Assembly: GCA_028684435.1 (NCBI GenBank)
Contig: JAQUFX010000008.1
Span: 1 to 28,477, forward strand
DNA length: 28,477 bases
Direction of reading: 5' to 3'
Source of the DNA: Bacilli bacterium
GTDB taxonomy: Bacteria; Bacillota_I; Bacilli_A; RF39; UBA660
The position numbers were made by a program, and so were the translations under genes. Below the pieces are notes generated by a model. It saw nothing but the letters and a program-made list of their open reading frames with translations, had not been told where the DNA came from and made no database searches. The number at the start of each line of letters is the position of its first letter. The first letter of the stretch is position 1. Of this stretch, positions 14,844 through 23,148 are shown one piece after another.

Positions 14844-15251
14844 ATGAGAAAAGGATTTACATTAGTTGAAACTATCACAGCGATAATTATTCTATCTATG
14901 ATAATCATAATAGCTATGCCAGCTTATAATGGTATCGATAAAACTATTAAAGAAACAACTTATAATAATAAAATAAAATCTATCGAATCAGCTACTCTTA
15001 AATATGCAAATGTATATTGGCTTGATGATATAAAACCAGAAGGGTTATGCAGTAATTGTTATAAGTGCTATAAATTATATGATGATATAGTTGCTAATGG
15101 TATTTACTTAGCAGAAACAAATGATGATAATGATGGAACTCCAATAATAAATAACCCTATAACTAATAGGAGACTTGAGGGATATGTAAAACTTACTTTT
15201 TATATAGATGATGCTTCATTAAATGCTGAATTTGTAAATGATTGTGAGTAA
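14844..15251 (+). CDS. Type IV pilin-like (pseudopilin) protein
   Basis: Class III prepilin-like protein of 135 residues. MRKGFTLVE is the canonical prepilin peptidase site, with cleavage expected between G4 and F5 and Glu at mature position 5. The hydrophobic N-terminal helix runs to about residue 30. The exposed part has a CSNCYKC cluster (C69, C72, C75) and a single C134 near the end, so disulfides or metal binding are possible. NPITNRRLEGYVKLTF resembles the NP-x-T...GYV pattern of Gram-positive minor pilins. ATG 14844 follows AGGTGAT. A matching prepilin peptidase and PilC are encoded about 4-5 kb downstream, not adjacent. Whether it builds a pilus or a secretion or competence pseudopilus cannot be told. 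Confidence 0.82.
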   Translation: MRKGFTLVETITAIIILSMIIIIAMPAYNGIDKTIKETTYNNKIKSIESATLKYANVYWLDDIKPEGLCSNCYKCYKLYDDIVANGIYLAETNDDNDGTPIINNPITNRRLEGYVKLTFYIDDASLNAEFVNDCE

Positions 15252-15287
15252 TGAAGTAAAAATTATACTAAAAAAAAGGAGAATTAA

Positions 15288-16805
15288 ATGAAAAAAATAT
15301 TAATGATAATCTTAGATGGATTTGGAATTAAAGAAGAAGAACATGGTAATGCAATAAAAAAAGCTAATATGCCATATTTTAATAAAATATGGAATGAATA
15401 TCCTCATTCAATATTAGAAGCATCAGGTAATTTTGTTGGATTATCTGAAAATCAATTTGGGAATAGCGAAATATGTCATGGTATAATTGGATTAGGCCGT
15501 AAAATAAAACAAAAAATGACGATAATTAATGAAGAAATAAATAAAAATAGTATTTATGAAAATAAAAATTTAATTAATTTAGTTAATCATGTTAAAACAA
15601 ATGATTCAAATTTACATTTAATGGGTCTTTTATCTGATGGTGGGGTGCATAGCCATTTAGATTATATCTTAAAGTTTATTCCAATATTAAAAAATATGGG
15701 AGTAAAAAAATTATATTTCCATGTTATAACTGATGGTAGAGATACTGCTATTAATACTTCTCTAAATTATATTAAACAACTACAAAAAGTTTTTAATGAA
15801 CAAGGACTAGGAGAAATTGTATCCGTATGTGGCAGATATTATGCTATGGATCGAGATAATAAATATGAAAGAACCAAACATTATTATAATATTATTATTA
15901 ATGGTCAAGGGTTGAAAATTTTAAATTTAGAAACTGTTATTAAGAATTGTTATAATAAAAATATATATGATGAATTTATTCCTCCTTTATTATTAAATAA
16001 TAATATTAAATTAGAAGAACATGATGCTTTATTATGGCTTAATTTTAGACATGATAGAGCAATTCAAATATTAAATGCTATTAATGATCGAGAATTTACT
16101 GGTTTTCAAAATAAAATAATAAATAACTTAAAAGTATTTACTTTATTTAAACAAGAAGATATTAAGAATGTAACACCTTTATTTGAATTTAATGAAGAAG
16201 AATTATACCCAATTGGTGAATATTTTTCTGATTTAAATTTTACTCAAGCAAGAATTGCCGAAACAGAAAAATATTCTCATGTAACCAAATTTTTTAATTC
16301 TGAAAAATCAAAAAAGTATAAAGGAACTGATAATTATTTAATACCTAGTCCTCAAGTAAGCACATACGATTTAACACCTCTTATGAGTGCTGAAGAAGTT
16401 ACTAAACAAACAATAAAATGTTTAGAAAAAGACTATGATTTTATACTTGTAAATTATGCTAATCCTGATATGGTTGGACACACTGGTAATTTAGATGCAA
16501 CTGTTATCGCATTAGAAGGTTTAGATAAATGTTTAGAAGAATTAATATCAAGTGCTGAAGATAATTTTTATAAAGTAATATTATTATCTGATCATGGTAA
16601 TGCTGATACTATGTTAGATGAAAATAATAATCCAATAACTACTCATTCTATGTCACCGGTACCATTTATTTTAATGGATAAAAATATCAATTTAAAAACC
16701 AAAGGTGATTTAACTAATGTAGCTCCAACACTACTTAAATATTTAGATATCACAATACCTAAAGATATGAAAGAATCAAAATCACTTATAATTGAAGATA
16801 ATTAA
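15288..16805 (+). CDS. gpmI: 2,3-bisphosphoglycerate-independent phosphoglycerate mutase
   Basis: Cytoplasmic glycolytic enzyme interconverting 3- and 2-phosphoglycerate with two metal ions (usually Mn). The 505-residue length is normal. Metal and catalytic motifs are complete: D10 in ILDGFG, the phosphorylated serine S60 in GNSEICH, TDGRDTA, RYYAMDRD, NYANPDMVGHTG and LSDHGNAD. The block around Ser60 is divergent: GNSEICHGIIGLGR replaces the common GNSEVGHLNIGAGR, while the catalytic serine and histidine are kept. ATG 15288 follows AAGGAG. It stands apart from other glycolytic genes, between the pilin gene and the phosphomannomutase gene. Confidence 0.96.
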   Translation: MKKILMIILDGFGIKEEEHGNAIKKANMPYFNKIWNEYPHSILEASGNFVGLSENQFGNSEICHGIIGLGRKIKQKMTIINEEINKNSIYENKNLINLVNHVKTNDSNLHLMGLLSDGGVHSHLDYILKFIPILKNMGVKKLYFHVITDGRDTAINTSLNYIKQLQKVFNEQGLGEIVSVCGRYYAMDRDNKYERTKHYYNIIINGQGLKILNLETVIKNCYNKNIYDEFIPPLLLNNNIKLEEHDALLWLNFRHDRAIQILNAINDREFTGFQNKIINNLKVFTLFKQEDIKNVTPLFEFNEEELYPIGEYFSDLNFTQARIAETEKYSHVTKFFNSEKSKKYKGTDNYLIPSPQVSTYDLTPLMSAEEVTKQTIKCLEKDYDFILVNYANPDMVGHTGNLDATVIALEGLDKCLEELISSAEDNFYKVILLSDHGNADTMLDENNNPITTHSMSPVPFILMDKNINLKTKGDLTNVAPTLLKYLDITIPKDMKESKSLIIEDN

Positions 16806-16823
16806 TGTAAAGTTAGAAAAAAA

Positions 16824-16862
16824 TAGTAATTATTTAAATTACTACGATTTAATTGATATAAT
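16824..16862 (+). promoter_or_regulatory. Hairpin and extended -10 element upstream of the phosphomutase gene
   Basis: TAGTAAT at 16824-16830 pairs with ATTACTA at 16838-16844 across a 7-base loop; only a short T-run follows, so termination after gpmI would be weak. TGA-TATAAT at 16854-16862 is an extended -10 box 18 bases before the GTG start. No good -35 is visible. Confidence 0.45.
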
Positions 16863-16880
16863 TATTATGGAGGAATAAAA

Positions 16881-18236
16881 GTGGATTATAATATATTAAG
16901 AGAAAATGACATTAGAGGGGAATATCCTAATCAAATTAACCCTCAAATAGCCGAAACAATTGGTAAAGCTTTTGGAACATATCTAAATTTGAAAAATAAA
17001 ATATCTTGTGTAGTAGGTCATGATAATAGAAAAAGTGGCGAAGTTTTACATGAAGCATTAATAAATGGTTTATTAAGTGCTGGTATTAATGTAACAGATA
17101 TTGGTTTATCTACAACACCATTATTTAATTTTTCTTGTAGGGAATTAAAAATACTTTATGGAATTATGGTTACTGCTAGTCATAATCCATCAGATGATAA
17201 TGGATTTAAGGTATTTGGAGAAAATTATTTACATTTAAATCATGATGAGTTAGATATCTTTTATAAGATAATTAAAGAAGAAAAATTTGCTAATGGAAAT
17301 GGTTCTTTAACTAAAATTAACTATCAAGAAGAATACATTCAAATGTTAATATCAAAAGCCAAAATTACTAAACCATTAAAATTAGTAATTGATGCTGGAA
17401 ATGGTACAACATCTATTATAGTAAAAGAAGTATTTGATAAATTAAAAATAGATGTTGAATATTTAAATGCAGAAAGTGATGGTAGTTTTCCAGTTCATAA
17501 TCCTGATCCTAATGATGAAGAAAATTTAGAAGTTTTAAAAAATAAAATATTAGAGCTAAAAGCTGATGTTGGTATCGGTTTTGATGGTGATGGTGATCGA
17601 GTAGGTATTGTTGATGAAAAAGGTAATACGATTCCTACTGATATTCTTATTGGTATTTTTGCTAATGAAATTATTCCTATATCTGATAATAAGAAAGTAA
17701 TTATAGATGTTAAATGTTCTAAAGCATTAGAACAAGAAATAAAGCGCATTGGTGGAATTCCAATGATATTAAAAAATGGTTCTGCTTATATTGAAACAAT
17801 GGTTTATAAAACACCTGTTCTTATAGGTGGAGAATACTCTGGACATATATTTTTTAGAGATGATTTTGATGGCTACGACGATGGTATATATGCAGGGATT
17901 AGATTCTTAAATATTTTATCAAATACCAATAAAAAAAGTTCTGAAACTTATGAACATATGAATAAATATTATAATACCCCTGAAATAAGAATCAATATAC
18001 CTGATAATTTAAAATGGGATATAGTTAATAAAATTAAAAATTATGCTTTAACTAAATATGGAAATGTAAATACTATTGATGGCGTAAGAGTAGATTATGA
18101 TGATGGATTTTCATTAATAAGATGTAGTAATACAAGTCCTTGTGTTACATTAAGATTTGAAGCAGCTAATGAAAAAGATTTAGATATTCGAAAAAGAGAA
18201 TTTGTTAATTTACTTGAATATTATAAAAAGAATTGA
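16881..18236 (+). CDS. Phosphomannomutase/phosphoglucomutase (AlgC type)
   Basis: Alpha-D-phosphohexomutase that moves phosphate between C6 and C1 of glucose or mannose, feeding nucleotide-sugar synthesis. The phosphoserine loop TASHNPSDDNGFK, metal loop GFDGDGDRVG, sugar-specificity loop GGEYSGH and phosphate-binding SNTSPCVTLRFEA appear in order. The GEYSGH loop and the DGDGDR form point to a PMM/PGM rather than to GlmM. At 451 residues it is close to AlgC length. GTG 16881 follows TGGAGGAA. Its 3' end overlaps by 16 bases with a small gene on the opposite strand. It lies a few kilobases from cdaA-cdaR, where glmM would be expected, but is not its obvious replacement. Confidence 0.9.
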   Translation: MDYNILRENDIRGEYPNQINPQIAETIGKAFGTYLNLKNKISCVVGHDNRKSGEVLHEALINGLLSAGINVTDIGLSTTPLFNFSCRELKILYGIMVTASHNPSDDNGFKVFGENYLHLNHDELDIFYKIIKEEKFANGNGSLTKINYQEEYIQMLISKAKITKPLKLVIDAGNGTTSIIVKEVFDKLKIDVEYLNAESDGSFPVHNPDPNDEENLEVLKNKILELKADVGIGFDGDGDRVGIVDEKGNTIPTDILIGIFANEIIPISDNKKVIIDVKCSKALEQEIKRIGGIPMILKNGSAYIETMVYKTPVLIGGEYSGHIFFRDDFDGYDDGIYAGIRFLNILSNTNKKSSETYEHMNKYYNTPEIRINIPDNLKWDIVNKIKNYALTKYGNVNTIDGVRVDYDDGFSLIRCSNTSPCVTLRFEAANEKDLDIRKREFVNLLEYYKKN

Positions 18237-18472
18237 GGACTATTATCTGGATATGTAATAGTTTTTTCTTTTGGTTTAATATTATTTTTTATTATTTTTG
18301 GTTCTGAATTAGAAATTTTATTATTGGTTTTAATTAAATTATAAGCACTGCGAACATTTTTTACTAAAGGTTTTGTTTGTTGATAAAGAGGAATTACTTG
18401 ATTTGCAATTCCTAAAGTTTTTGATAAACCAGATAATATTTTTCCTAAAGATATAGCATTATTATAATTCAT
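18221..18472 (-). CDS. Small VrrA/YqfQ-like protein
   Basis: An 83-residue protein resembling the conserved core of the VrrA/YqfQ family: ISLGKILSGLSKTLGIANQVIPLYQQTKPLVKNV matches the family pattern of a leucine/glycine-rich segment followed by Q..P......PLVKN. Family function is unknown. The rest (residues 50-83) is polar, Lys/Asn/Pro-rich and probably disordered. A near-perfect AGGAGA lies seven bases before ATG 18472 on the - strand, which strongly supports a real gene. It is convergent with and overlaps the end of the phosphomutase gene. The family assignment rests on pattern memory, so it is tentative. Confidence 0.65.
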   Translation of the reverse strand: MNYNNAISLGKILSGLSKTLGIANQVIPLYQQTKPLVKNVRSAYNLIKTNNKISNSEPKIIKNNIKPKEKTITYPDNSPQFFL

Positions 18473-18533
18473 TAGTTTCTCCTAATTAATTATATGCTAA
18501 ATAATTAAAATAGTTTAATATAAAAGTAATTTA

Positions 18534-18542
18534 TGCTATACT
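18534..18542 (+). promoter_or_regulatory. Extended -10 element for the pilC-like gene
   Basis: TGC-TATACT at 18534-18542, 24 bases before ATG 18567. The gap also holds the - strand upstream region of the VrrA-like gene, so regulation is divergent from this spot. No strong -35 is seen. Confidence 0.4.
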
Positions 18543-18566
18543 ATATGATAGTAGAAGGGTGTAATT

Positions 18567-20165
18567 ATGATGGAAAAAAAATCTGAAAAAAGTAACAATC
18601 CTTTTAAAATATGTTATTTACCGTTTATGTATTTTTTTCTAGGTTGTTATTATGTTTTATATGGATTAATATACCCTTTTAGAATATTTTTTAAAATTTT
18701 TGGTGATAGCGTATATAAAATATATACAAAAAATAAAAAGAAGCAAATAAATATAGAAGAAATAGCACAAGGCGAAGCAGTAAATCTAACTACTGGAGAA
18801 GAAAAAACCATTATTGAACATATAGATGAATTAAAAGAAGAAGAAAAAAAGCCTAAATTAAGTAAAAGAAAACAAGCAAAAGAAGCTGCAATTAGAGATA
18901 TACTAATTAATTCTCTTCAAGAAGAAACAGGAAGAAGTGAAAAACCTTTAACGTTCAGATATACTGCAATTAACAGTGAAGGAAAAAAAGAAATAAATTC
19001 TTTTATTGCTTTTTCAAAAATGGAAGTTTATACATATTTAGAAAATGAAGGCTATAATGTATTAAAAATCGAAACTTCAAGGTTGATTGAATTATTATAT
19101 GGACCGACATCTTTTAATTCAGCTAAATTTAAAAATAAGGATTTAATCTTTTGGCTTACTCAGTTATCAACTTATATAAAATCAGGTATTCCATTAACTG
19201 ATTCAATGAGAATATTAGGTAAACAAATGAGCAAAGATACTAGTAAGAAAAGAGTATTTGATTCAATAATATATTATTTAACATTAGGTGAATCTTTTTC
19301 TTCGGCTTTAGAAAAACAAAATAATATCTTTCCTCAGCTTCTAATAAATATGATTAAAGCTGCTGAAGCAACAGGAGAACTTGAAGCAACGCTTGATGAT
19401 ATGGCATTATATTACACTGATATTGAGACAACTAGAAAACAAATGATTAGTGCAATGAGTTATCCTACTATTATTATGATATTTTCAATAGGAGTAGTAT
19501 CTTTTATACTTATATATGTTATTCCTAAATTTCAAGATGTTTATGCTCAAGCAGGAGCAGAATTAAACCCTTTTACATCGGGAATAATTATAGCAAGTAA
19601 ATTCTTAAGCACTAACTTTTTATATATTTTATTAGTTACAATAATTATAATTTCTAGTATTATTCTTTTATATCGGAAAGTTAAAGCATTTAGACATCGA
19701 ACTCAAAAATTATTAATGAAATTACCATTGATAAGTAAAATCATAATATACAAAGAAATGAATATATTTGCTAAGACTTTTTCTTCATTACTAAAAAATA
19801 ATGTTTTTATTACTGAAAGTATTAGTATTTTAACTAATATAACAACTAATGAAATTTACAAAGAAATTATGATTAATACAATAAATAATATTGCCAAAGG
19901 AGAAAAAATATCTCAGGCGTTTAAAAATCATTGGGCTGTGCCTGATGTAGCATATTATATGATTGTTACTGGTGAATCTACTGGAGAACTTGCTGATATG
20001 ATGAGTAAAGTAGCTGATTATTATCAAACAAGTCATAAATCAATTATAAATAGTATGAAAAGTTTTATAGAACCAGCAATGATTATTTTCCTAGCTGTTG
20101 TTGTAGGTGGAATAGTAATGGCAGTTATATTACCAATGTTTGGTTTATATAAACAAATACAGTAG
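18567..20165 (+). CDS. Type IV pilus/type II secretion inner-membrane protein (PilC/GspF)
   Basis: Polytopic platform protein for pilin assembly or retraction. Two GspF domains are visible, at about residues 190-310 (FWLTQLSTYIKSGIPLTDSM ... MIKAAEATGELEATL) and 390-515 (IFAKTFSSLLKNNVFITESI ... MIVTGESTGELADMM). Hydrophobic helices lie at about 292-318, 340-365 and near the C-terminus. TFRYTAINSEGKKEI at about 126-140 is the standard PilC N-terminal beta module. Unusual: about 120 residues precede this, including a hydrophobic stretch at 15-40 and a charged linker, making the protein 532 residues against a typical ~400. ATG 18567 follows AAGGGTG. The prepilin peptidase gene follows within six bases. 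No PilB/GspE ATPase gene is in the window. Confidence 0.93.
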   Translation: MMEKKSEKSNNPFKICYLPFMYFFLGCYYVLYGLIYPFRIFFKIFGDSVYKIYTKNKKKQINIEEIAQGEAVNLTTGEEKTIIEHIDELKEEEKKPKLSKRKQAKEAAIRDILINSLQEETGRSEKPLTFRYTAINSEGKKEINSFIAFSKMEVYTYLENEGYNVLKIETSRLIELLYGPTSFNSAKFKNKDLIFWLTQLSTYIKSGIPLTDSMRILGKQMSKDTSKKRVFDSIIYYLTLGESFSSALEKQNNIFPQLLINMIKAAEATGELEATLDDMALYYTDIETTRKQMISAMSYPTIIMIFSIGVVSFILIYVIPKFQDVYAQAGAELNPFTSGIIIASKFLSTNFLYILLVTIIIISSIILLYRKVKAFRHRTQKLLMKLPLISKIIIYKEMNIFAKTFSSLLKNNVFITESISILTNITTNEIYKEIMINTINNIAKGEKISQAFKNHWAVPDVAYYMIVTGESTGELADMMSKVADYYQTSHKSIINSMKSFIEPAMIIFLAVVVGGIVMAVILPMFGLYKQIQ

Positions 20166-20171
20166 GTCGAT

Positions 20172-20930
20172 ATGGTAATATTTATATTTATACTTGGATT
20201 ATTATTAGGCTCCTTTTATAATGTAGTAGGTATTAGATTATTAAAAAATGAATCTATTATTAAACCTAGGAGTCACTGTCCTAAATGTCAACATCAATTA
20301 TCATGGTATGAAAATATACCTATTATTTCATATATCTTTTTATTAGGAAAATGCAAAAATTGTAAACAAAATATATCTTTAATGTATCCTGCTATGGAAT
20401 TATTAACGGCATTATTATTTATGGTTAGTTATTTATTATTTGGGATAAGTGGAGAGTTTTTTATAGCTATTATAATATCTAGTTTGGTAGTTTTAATATT
20501 TATAACTGATTCTAAAGATATGATAATACTTGATGAAGCAATAATTGCAAGTGGAGTATTAATATTTATTGTAAAAATAATATTTGAAGGAATAATAGCA
20601 GCATTTGCAAGTATATCTTATGGATTTTTAATATTTATCTTTATTTTTTCATTTATGTTATTTGGTAATATAATTTTTAAAAAAGAATCTTTAGGTGGGG
20701 GAGATATAAAATTATCTTTTATTGCTGGAATGGTTTTAGGAATTCCTTTAGGAATATTTTATGTTATTTTAGGCTCTTTTTTAGCTTTTCCTTACGCTAT
20801 ATATGTTTCTATTAAAAACGAAGATGGAATTTTACCTTTTGGTCCTTTTTTAGCCGTAAGTTTATTGTTATGTTATTGTAATTCAGATATGATATTAGAA
20901 TTTTTAAAATCATTATTAAATGTAACATAG
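20172..20930 (+). CDS. Prepilin peptidase (A24 aspartic protease, PilD-like)
   Basis: Membrane aspartic protease that cleaves and often N-methylates prepilins; its likely substrate is the pilin-like protein at 14.8 kb. The N-terminal domain has GSFYNVVGIRL and two CxxC pairs (C36/C39 and C61/C64), as in bifunctional enzymes. The catalytic aspartates are D113 in FITDSKDMIILD and D178 in GGGDIK. About eight hydrophobic segments fill the remaining 252 residues. The GxGD-type motif and zinc-finger pairs are complete, so it should be active. ATG 20172 lies six bases after pilC stops; TAGGTCGAT serves as ribosome site. Confidence 0.95.
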   Translation: MVIFIFILGLLLGSFYNVVGIRLLKNESIIKPRSHCPKCQHQLSWYENIPIISYIFLLGKCKNCKQNISLMYPAMELLTALLFMVSYLLFGISGEFFIAIIISSLVVLIFITDSKDMIILDEAIIASGVLIFIVKIIFEGIIAAFASISYGFLIFIFIFSFMLFGNIIFKKESLGGGDIKLSFIAGMVLGIPLGIFYVILGSFLAFPYAIYVSIKNEDGILPFGPFLAVSLLLCYCNSDMILEFLKSLLNVT

Positions 20931-20933
20931 TTT

Positions 20934-20957
20934 AAAATACCTAGTGGTATTTTTTTT
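20934..20957 (+). terminator. Intrinsic terminator after the prepilin peptidase gene
   Basis: AAAATACC at 20934-20941 pairs with GGTATTTT at 20946-20953 over a TAGT tetraloop, with T's to 20957. A TATAAT at 20957-20962, overlapping its last T, may be the -10 of the carboxypeptidase operon. Confidence 0.8.
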
Positions 20958-20985
20958 ATAATATCATAATATTTAATGTGGTCTT

Positions 20986-22038
20986 ATGAAAAAAATTATA
21001 TTATTATTTATTTTGCTTTTCCCTCTTAATGTAAATGCTATAAGTGCAGCTGCATATATTGTCATGGATTCAGATAATAATCGAGTATTAGAAGGTAGTA
21101 ATATAAATACTCCTTATTTAATTGCATCTATTACTAAAATAATGACTGCAATGGTAGTATTAAATAATGCTGATATTAAAAAAGAAATAATGATTAATGA
21201 TGAAGTATTAAAAAGTTATGGTAGTGGTATTTATATTGAAGTAGGAGAAAAATTATTAATAGAAAATCTTTTATACGGTTTAATGCTAAGAAGTGGAAAT
21301 GATGCTGCAATAGCTCTTGCTCATGAAGTAGGTGGATCTATGGATGGATTTGTTTTATTAATGAATGAAACAGCAAAAATAATTGGTATGAATAACACTA
21401 CTTTTCTAAATAATCATGGTTTGGAAGAAAATAATAAAATGGGTAATACTTCAACAGCTTACGATATGGGATTATTATCAAGTTATGCTATAAATAATCC
21501 TCAATATAAAAAAATAAGTAGTACTAAAAAAATGATTGTAAAAACTAACTATAAGACTTATGTATGGCATAATAAAAATAAATTATTAAAATTCTATGAA
21601 TACTGCACAGGTGGAAAAACCGGTTATACTGTACTAGCTAAAAGGACATTAGTTACTAATGCTTCTAAAGATAATATGAATTTAACAATTGTAACTTTTA
21701 AAGATGGTAATGATTTTCTAGATCATCGTGATTTATATGAAAAAACATTTAAGAATTATAAAAATTATAAAATTTTTAAAAAAGGTCTTATCAATACCAA
21801 AATAGATAATACATATATTGAAAAAGATATCAATATAACTTTAACTAATAATGAATATAAAAAAATAGAAATAGATTATATTTATAATAAAAAAAATGTT
21901 ACTAACATAGCCGGCGAAATAGAAATAAAATTAAATAATAAAACAATTAAAAAGGAAAATATCTTTATAAAAGAACAAAGTAATTCAAAGTTAAATTTTT
22001 TTCAAAAAATATTAAAGAAATTAGGCATATATGGTTAA
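20986..22038 (+). CDS. D-alanyl-D-alanine carboxypeptidase (S11, DacB/DacF type)
   Basis: Penicillin-binding carboxypeptidase that trims the terminal D-Ala of peptidoglycan stem peptides outside the membrane. A signal peptide spans residues 1-18 (hydrophobic core, then NVNA). The three active-site motifs are S48-x-x-K51 (SITK), SGN at 103-105 and KTG at 211-213 (GGKTGYT). A C-terminal beta domain with no clear membrane anchor follows from about 270. Length (350) is a little short for DacB. It overlaps spmA by eight bases; the pairing with spmA-spmB matches the sporulation gene dacB of Bacillus, but housekeeping DacA-like activity is also possible. Confidence 0.92.
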   Translation: MKKIILLFILLFPLNVNAISAAAYIVMDSDNNRVLEGSNINTPYLIASITKIMTAMVVLNNADIKKEIMINDEVLKSYGSGIYIEVGEKLLIENLLYGLMLRSGNDAAIALAHEVGGSMDGFVLLMNETAKIIGMNNTTFLNNHGLEENNKMGNTSTAYDMGLLSSYAINNPQYKKISSTKKMIVKTNYKTYVWHNKNKLLKFYEYCTGGKTGYTVLAKRTLVTNASKDNMNLTIVTFKDGNDFLDHRDLYEKTFKNYKNYKIFKKGLINTKIDNTYIEKDINITLTNNEYKKIEIDYIYNKKNVTNIAGEIEIKLNNKTIKKENIFIKEQSNSKLNFFQKILKKLGIYG

Positions 22039-22615
22039 TATTATATGGGGAATATTTATAATAATAGGGATATCTTATAGTATAATAACCGGTAAAGCAT
22101 TGATTATTAATAATGAAATAATAGCTTCTGGTACTGCTGCTTTTGATCTAATTACAGATATGATGCCCTTATTAGTTATTTGGATGGGTCTTATGAAGAT
22201 AGCAGAAAAAAGTGGCTTAATAAAAAAAATAGCTGAGTTGATGACACCTATTTTATCTCTTTTATTTCCTAAAATTCCTAAAGGACATGAATCAATTGGT
22301 TATATTGCAAGTAATGTAGCTGTTAATATGGCTGGATTAGGTTCAGCTGCGACGCCATTTGGGCTTAAAGCAATGCAAAAACTACAAGAATTAAATCCAG
22401 ATAAAAAAAGAGCTACTACTTCAATGATTACTTTTTTAGTACTTAATACGAGTGGGGTAACAATAGTACCTACTACCATAATCTCACTTCGTATGATGTA
22501 TGGAAGTGCAAATCCAACTATTGTTATTCCAACATGTATTTTAGCTACAATATGTGCAGGTATAGGAGGGCTTACCTTAGATTATATTATAAGGAGTAAA
22601 AATGACAACAATTAG
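22031..22615 (+). CDS. spmA: Spore maturation protein A homologue
   Basis: Membrane protein of the nucleoside-recognition (Gate) domain family. In Bacillus SpmA and SpmB help dehydrate the spore core; the transported substance is not settled. The 194 residues have about five hydrophobic segments and the diagnostic ASNVAVNMAGLGSAATPFGLKAMQKLQ (split at about 97-123), ATTSMITFLVLNTSG and VPTTIISLR. ATG 22031 overlaps the carboxypeptidase stop and has only a weak ribosome site, so translational coupling is likely. spmB follows with a 14-base overlap. Confidence 0.93.
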   Translation: MVNIIWGIFIIIGISYSIITGKALIINNEIIASGTAAFDLITDMMPLLVIWMGLMKIAEKSGLIKKIAELMTPILSLLFPKIPKGHESIGYIASNVAVNMAGLGSAATPFGLKAMQKLQELNPDKKRATTSMITFLVLNTSGVTIVPTTIISLRMMYGSANPTIVIPTCILATICAGIGGLTLDYIIRSKNDNN

Positions 22616-23120
22616 TTTTTTAATCCTTCCATTATTAGTTTTATATATAATACTTTATGGTTTTAAGAAAAAAGTAAATATATATGATGAATTTTTATTA
22701 GGTGCTAAAGATGGTTTAATTACAACCTTTAAAATAATACCCAATATAGTTGCCATGATATTTGCTATTAATATATTAATTAAAAGTAACATTATTAGTG
22801 ATATGTTTTTATTTTTAGAACCATATCTAGATACATTATCTTTGTCATCAGAAATTTTGCCAATGACTTTTTTAAGAAGTATATCAGGTACTAGCACACT
22901 TGCAATAATGAGTAATATATTTAAAGATTATGGACCAGATTCAATTATGGGTTTACTTGCAAGTACTATTCAAGGATCATCTGATACCACTTTTTATGTT
23001 ATTGCTCTTTATTATGGAAGCATTGGTATTATAAAAAATCGATATGCTTTAGGAGTAGGTTTATTTTCTGATTTTTGTGGGATAATTGCCTCATTTTTAT
23101 TAGTATACATATTTTTTTAA
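22602..23120 (+). CDS. spmB: Spore maturation protein B homologue
   Basis: Partner of SpmA, 172 residues, also with the nucleoside-recognition fold. Family marks are YDEFLLGAKDGLITTFKIIPNIVAMIFAI (near 28-55), LPMTFLRSISGTSTLAIMS and STIQGSSDTTFYVIALYYGS. About four to five membrane helices. ATG 22602 follows AAGGAG inside the spmA 3' end. The carboxypeptidase-spmA-spmB overlap pattern shows a single tightly coupled operon, probably continuing into rluB 28 bases later. Confidence 0.94.
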   Translation: MTTISFLILPLLVLYIILYGFKKKVNIYDEFLLGAKDGLITTFKIIPNIVAMIFAINILIKSNIISDMFLFLEPYLDTLSLSSEILPMTFLRSISGTSTLAIMSNIFKDYGPDSIMGLLASTIQGSSDTTFYVIALYYGSIGIIKNRYALGVGLFSDFCGIIASFLLVYIFF

Positions 23121-23148
23121 TTATGTTAAAATTAATTAGGTGAAAATT

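Noticed and set aside
16881..18236. Phosphomutase as GlmM of the cdaA locus
   Set aside because: The metal and sugar loops (DGDGDR, GEYSGH) are of the PMM/PGM type and it lies in a separate transcript.
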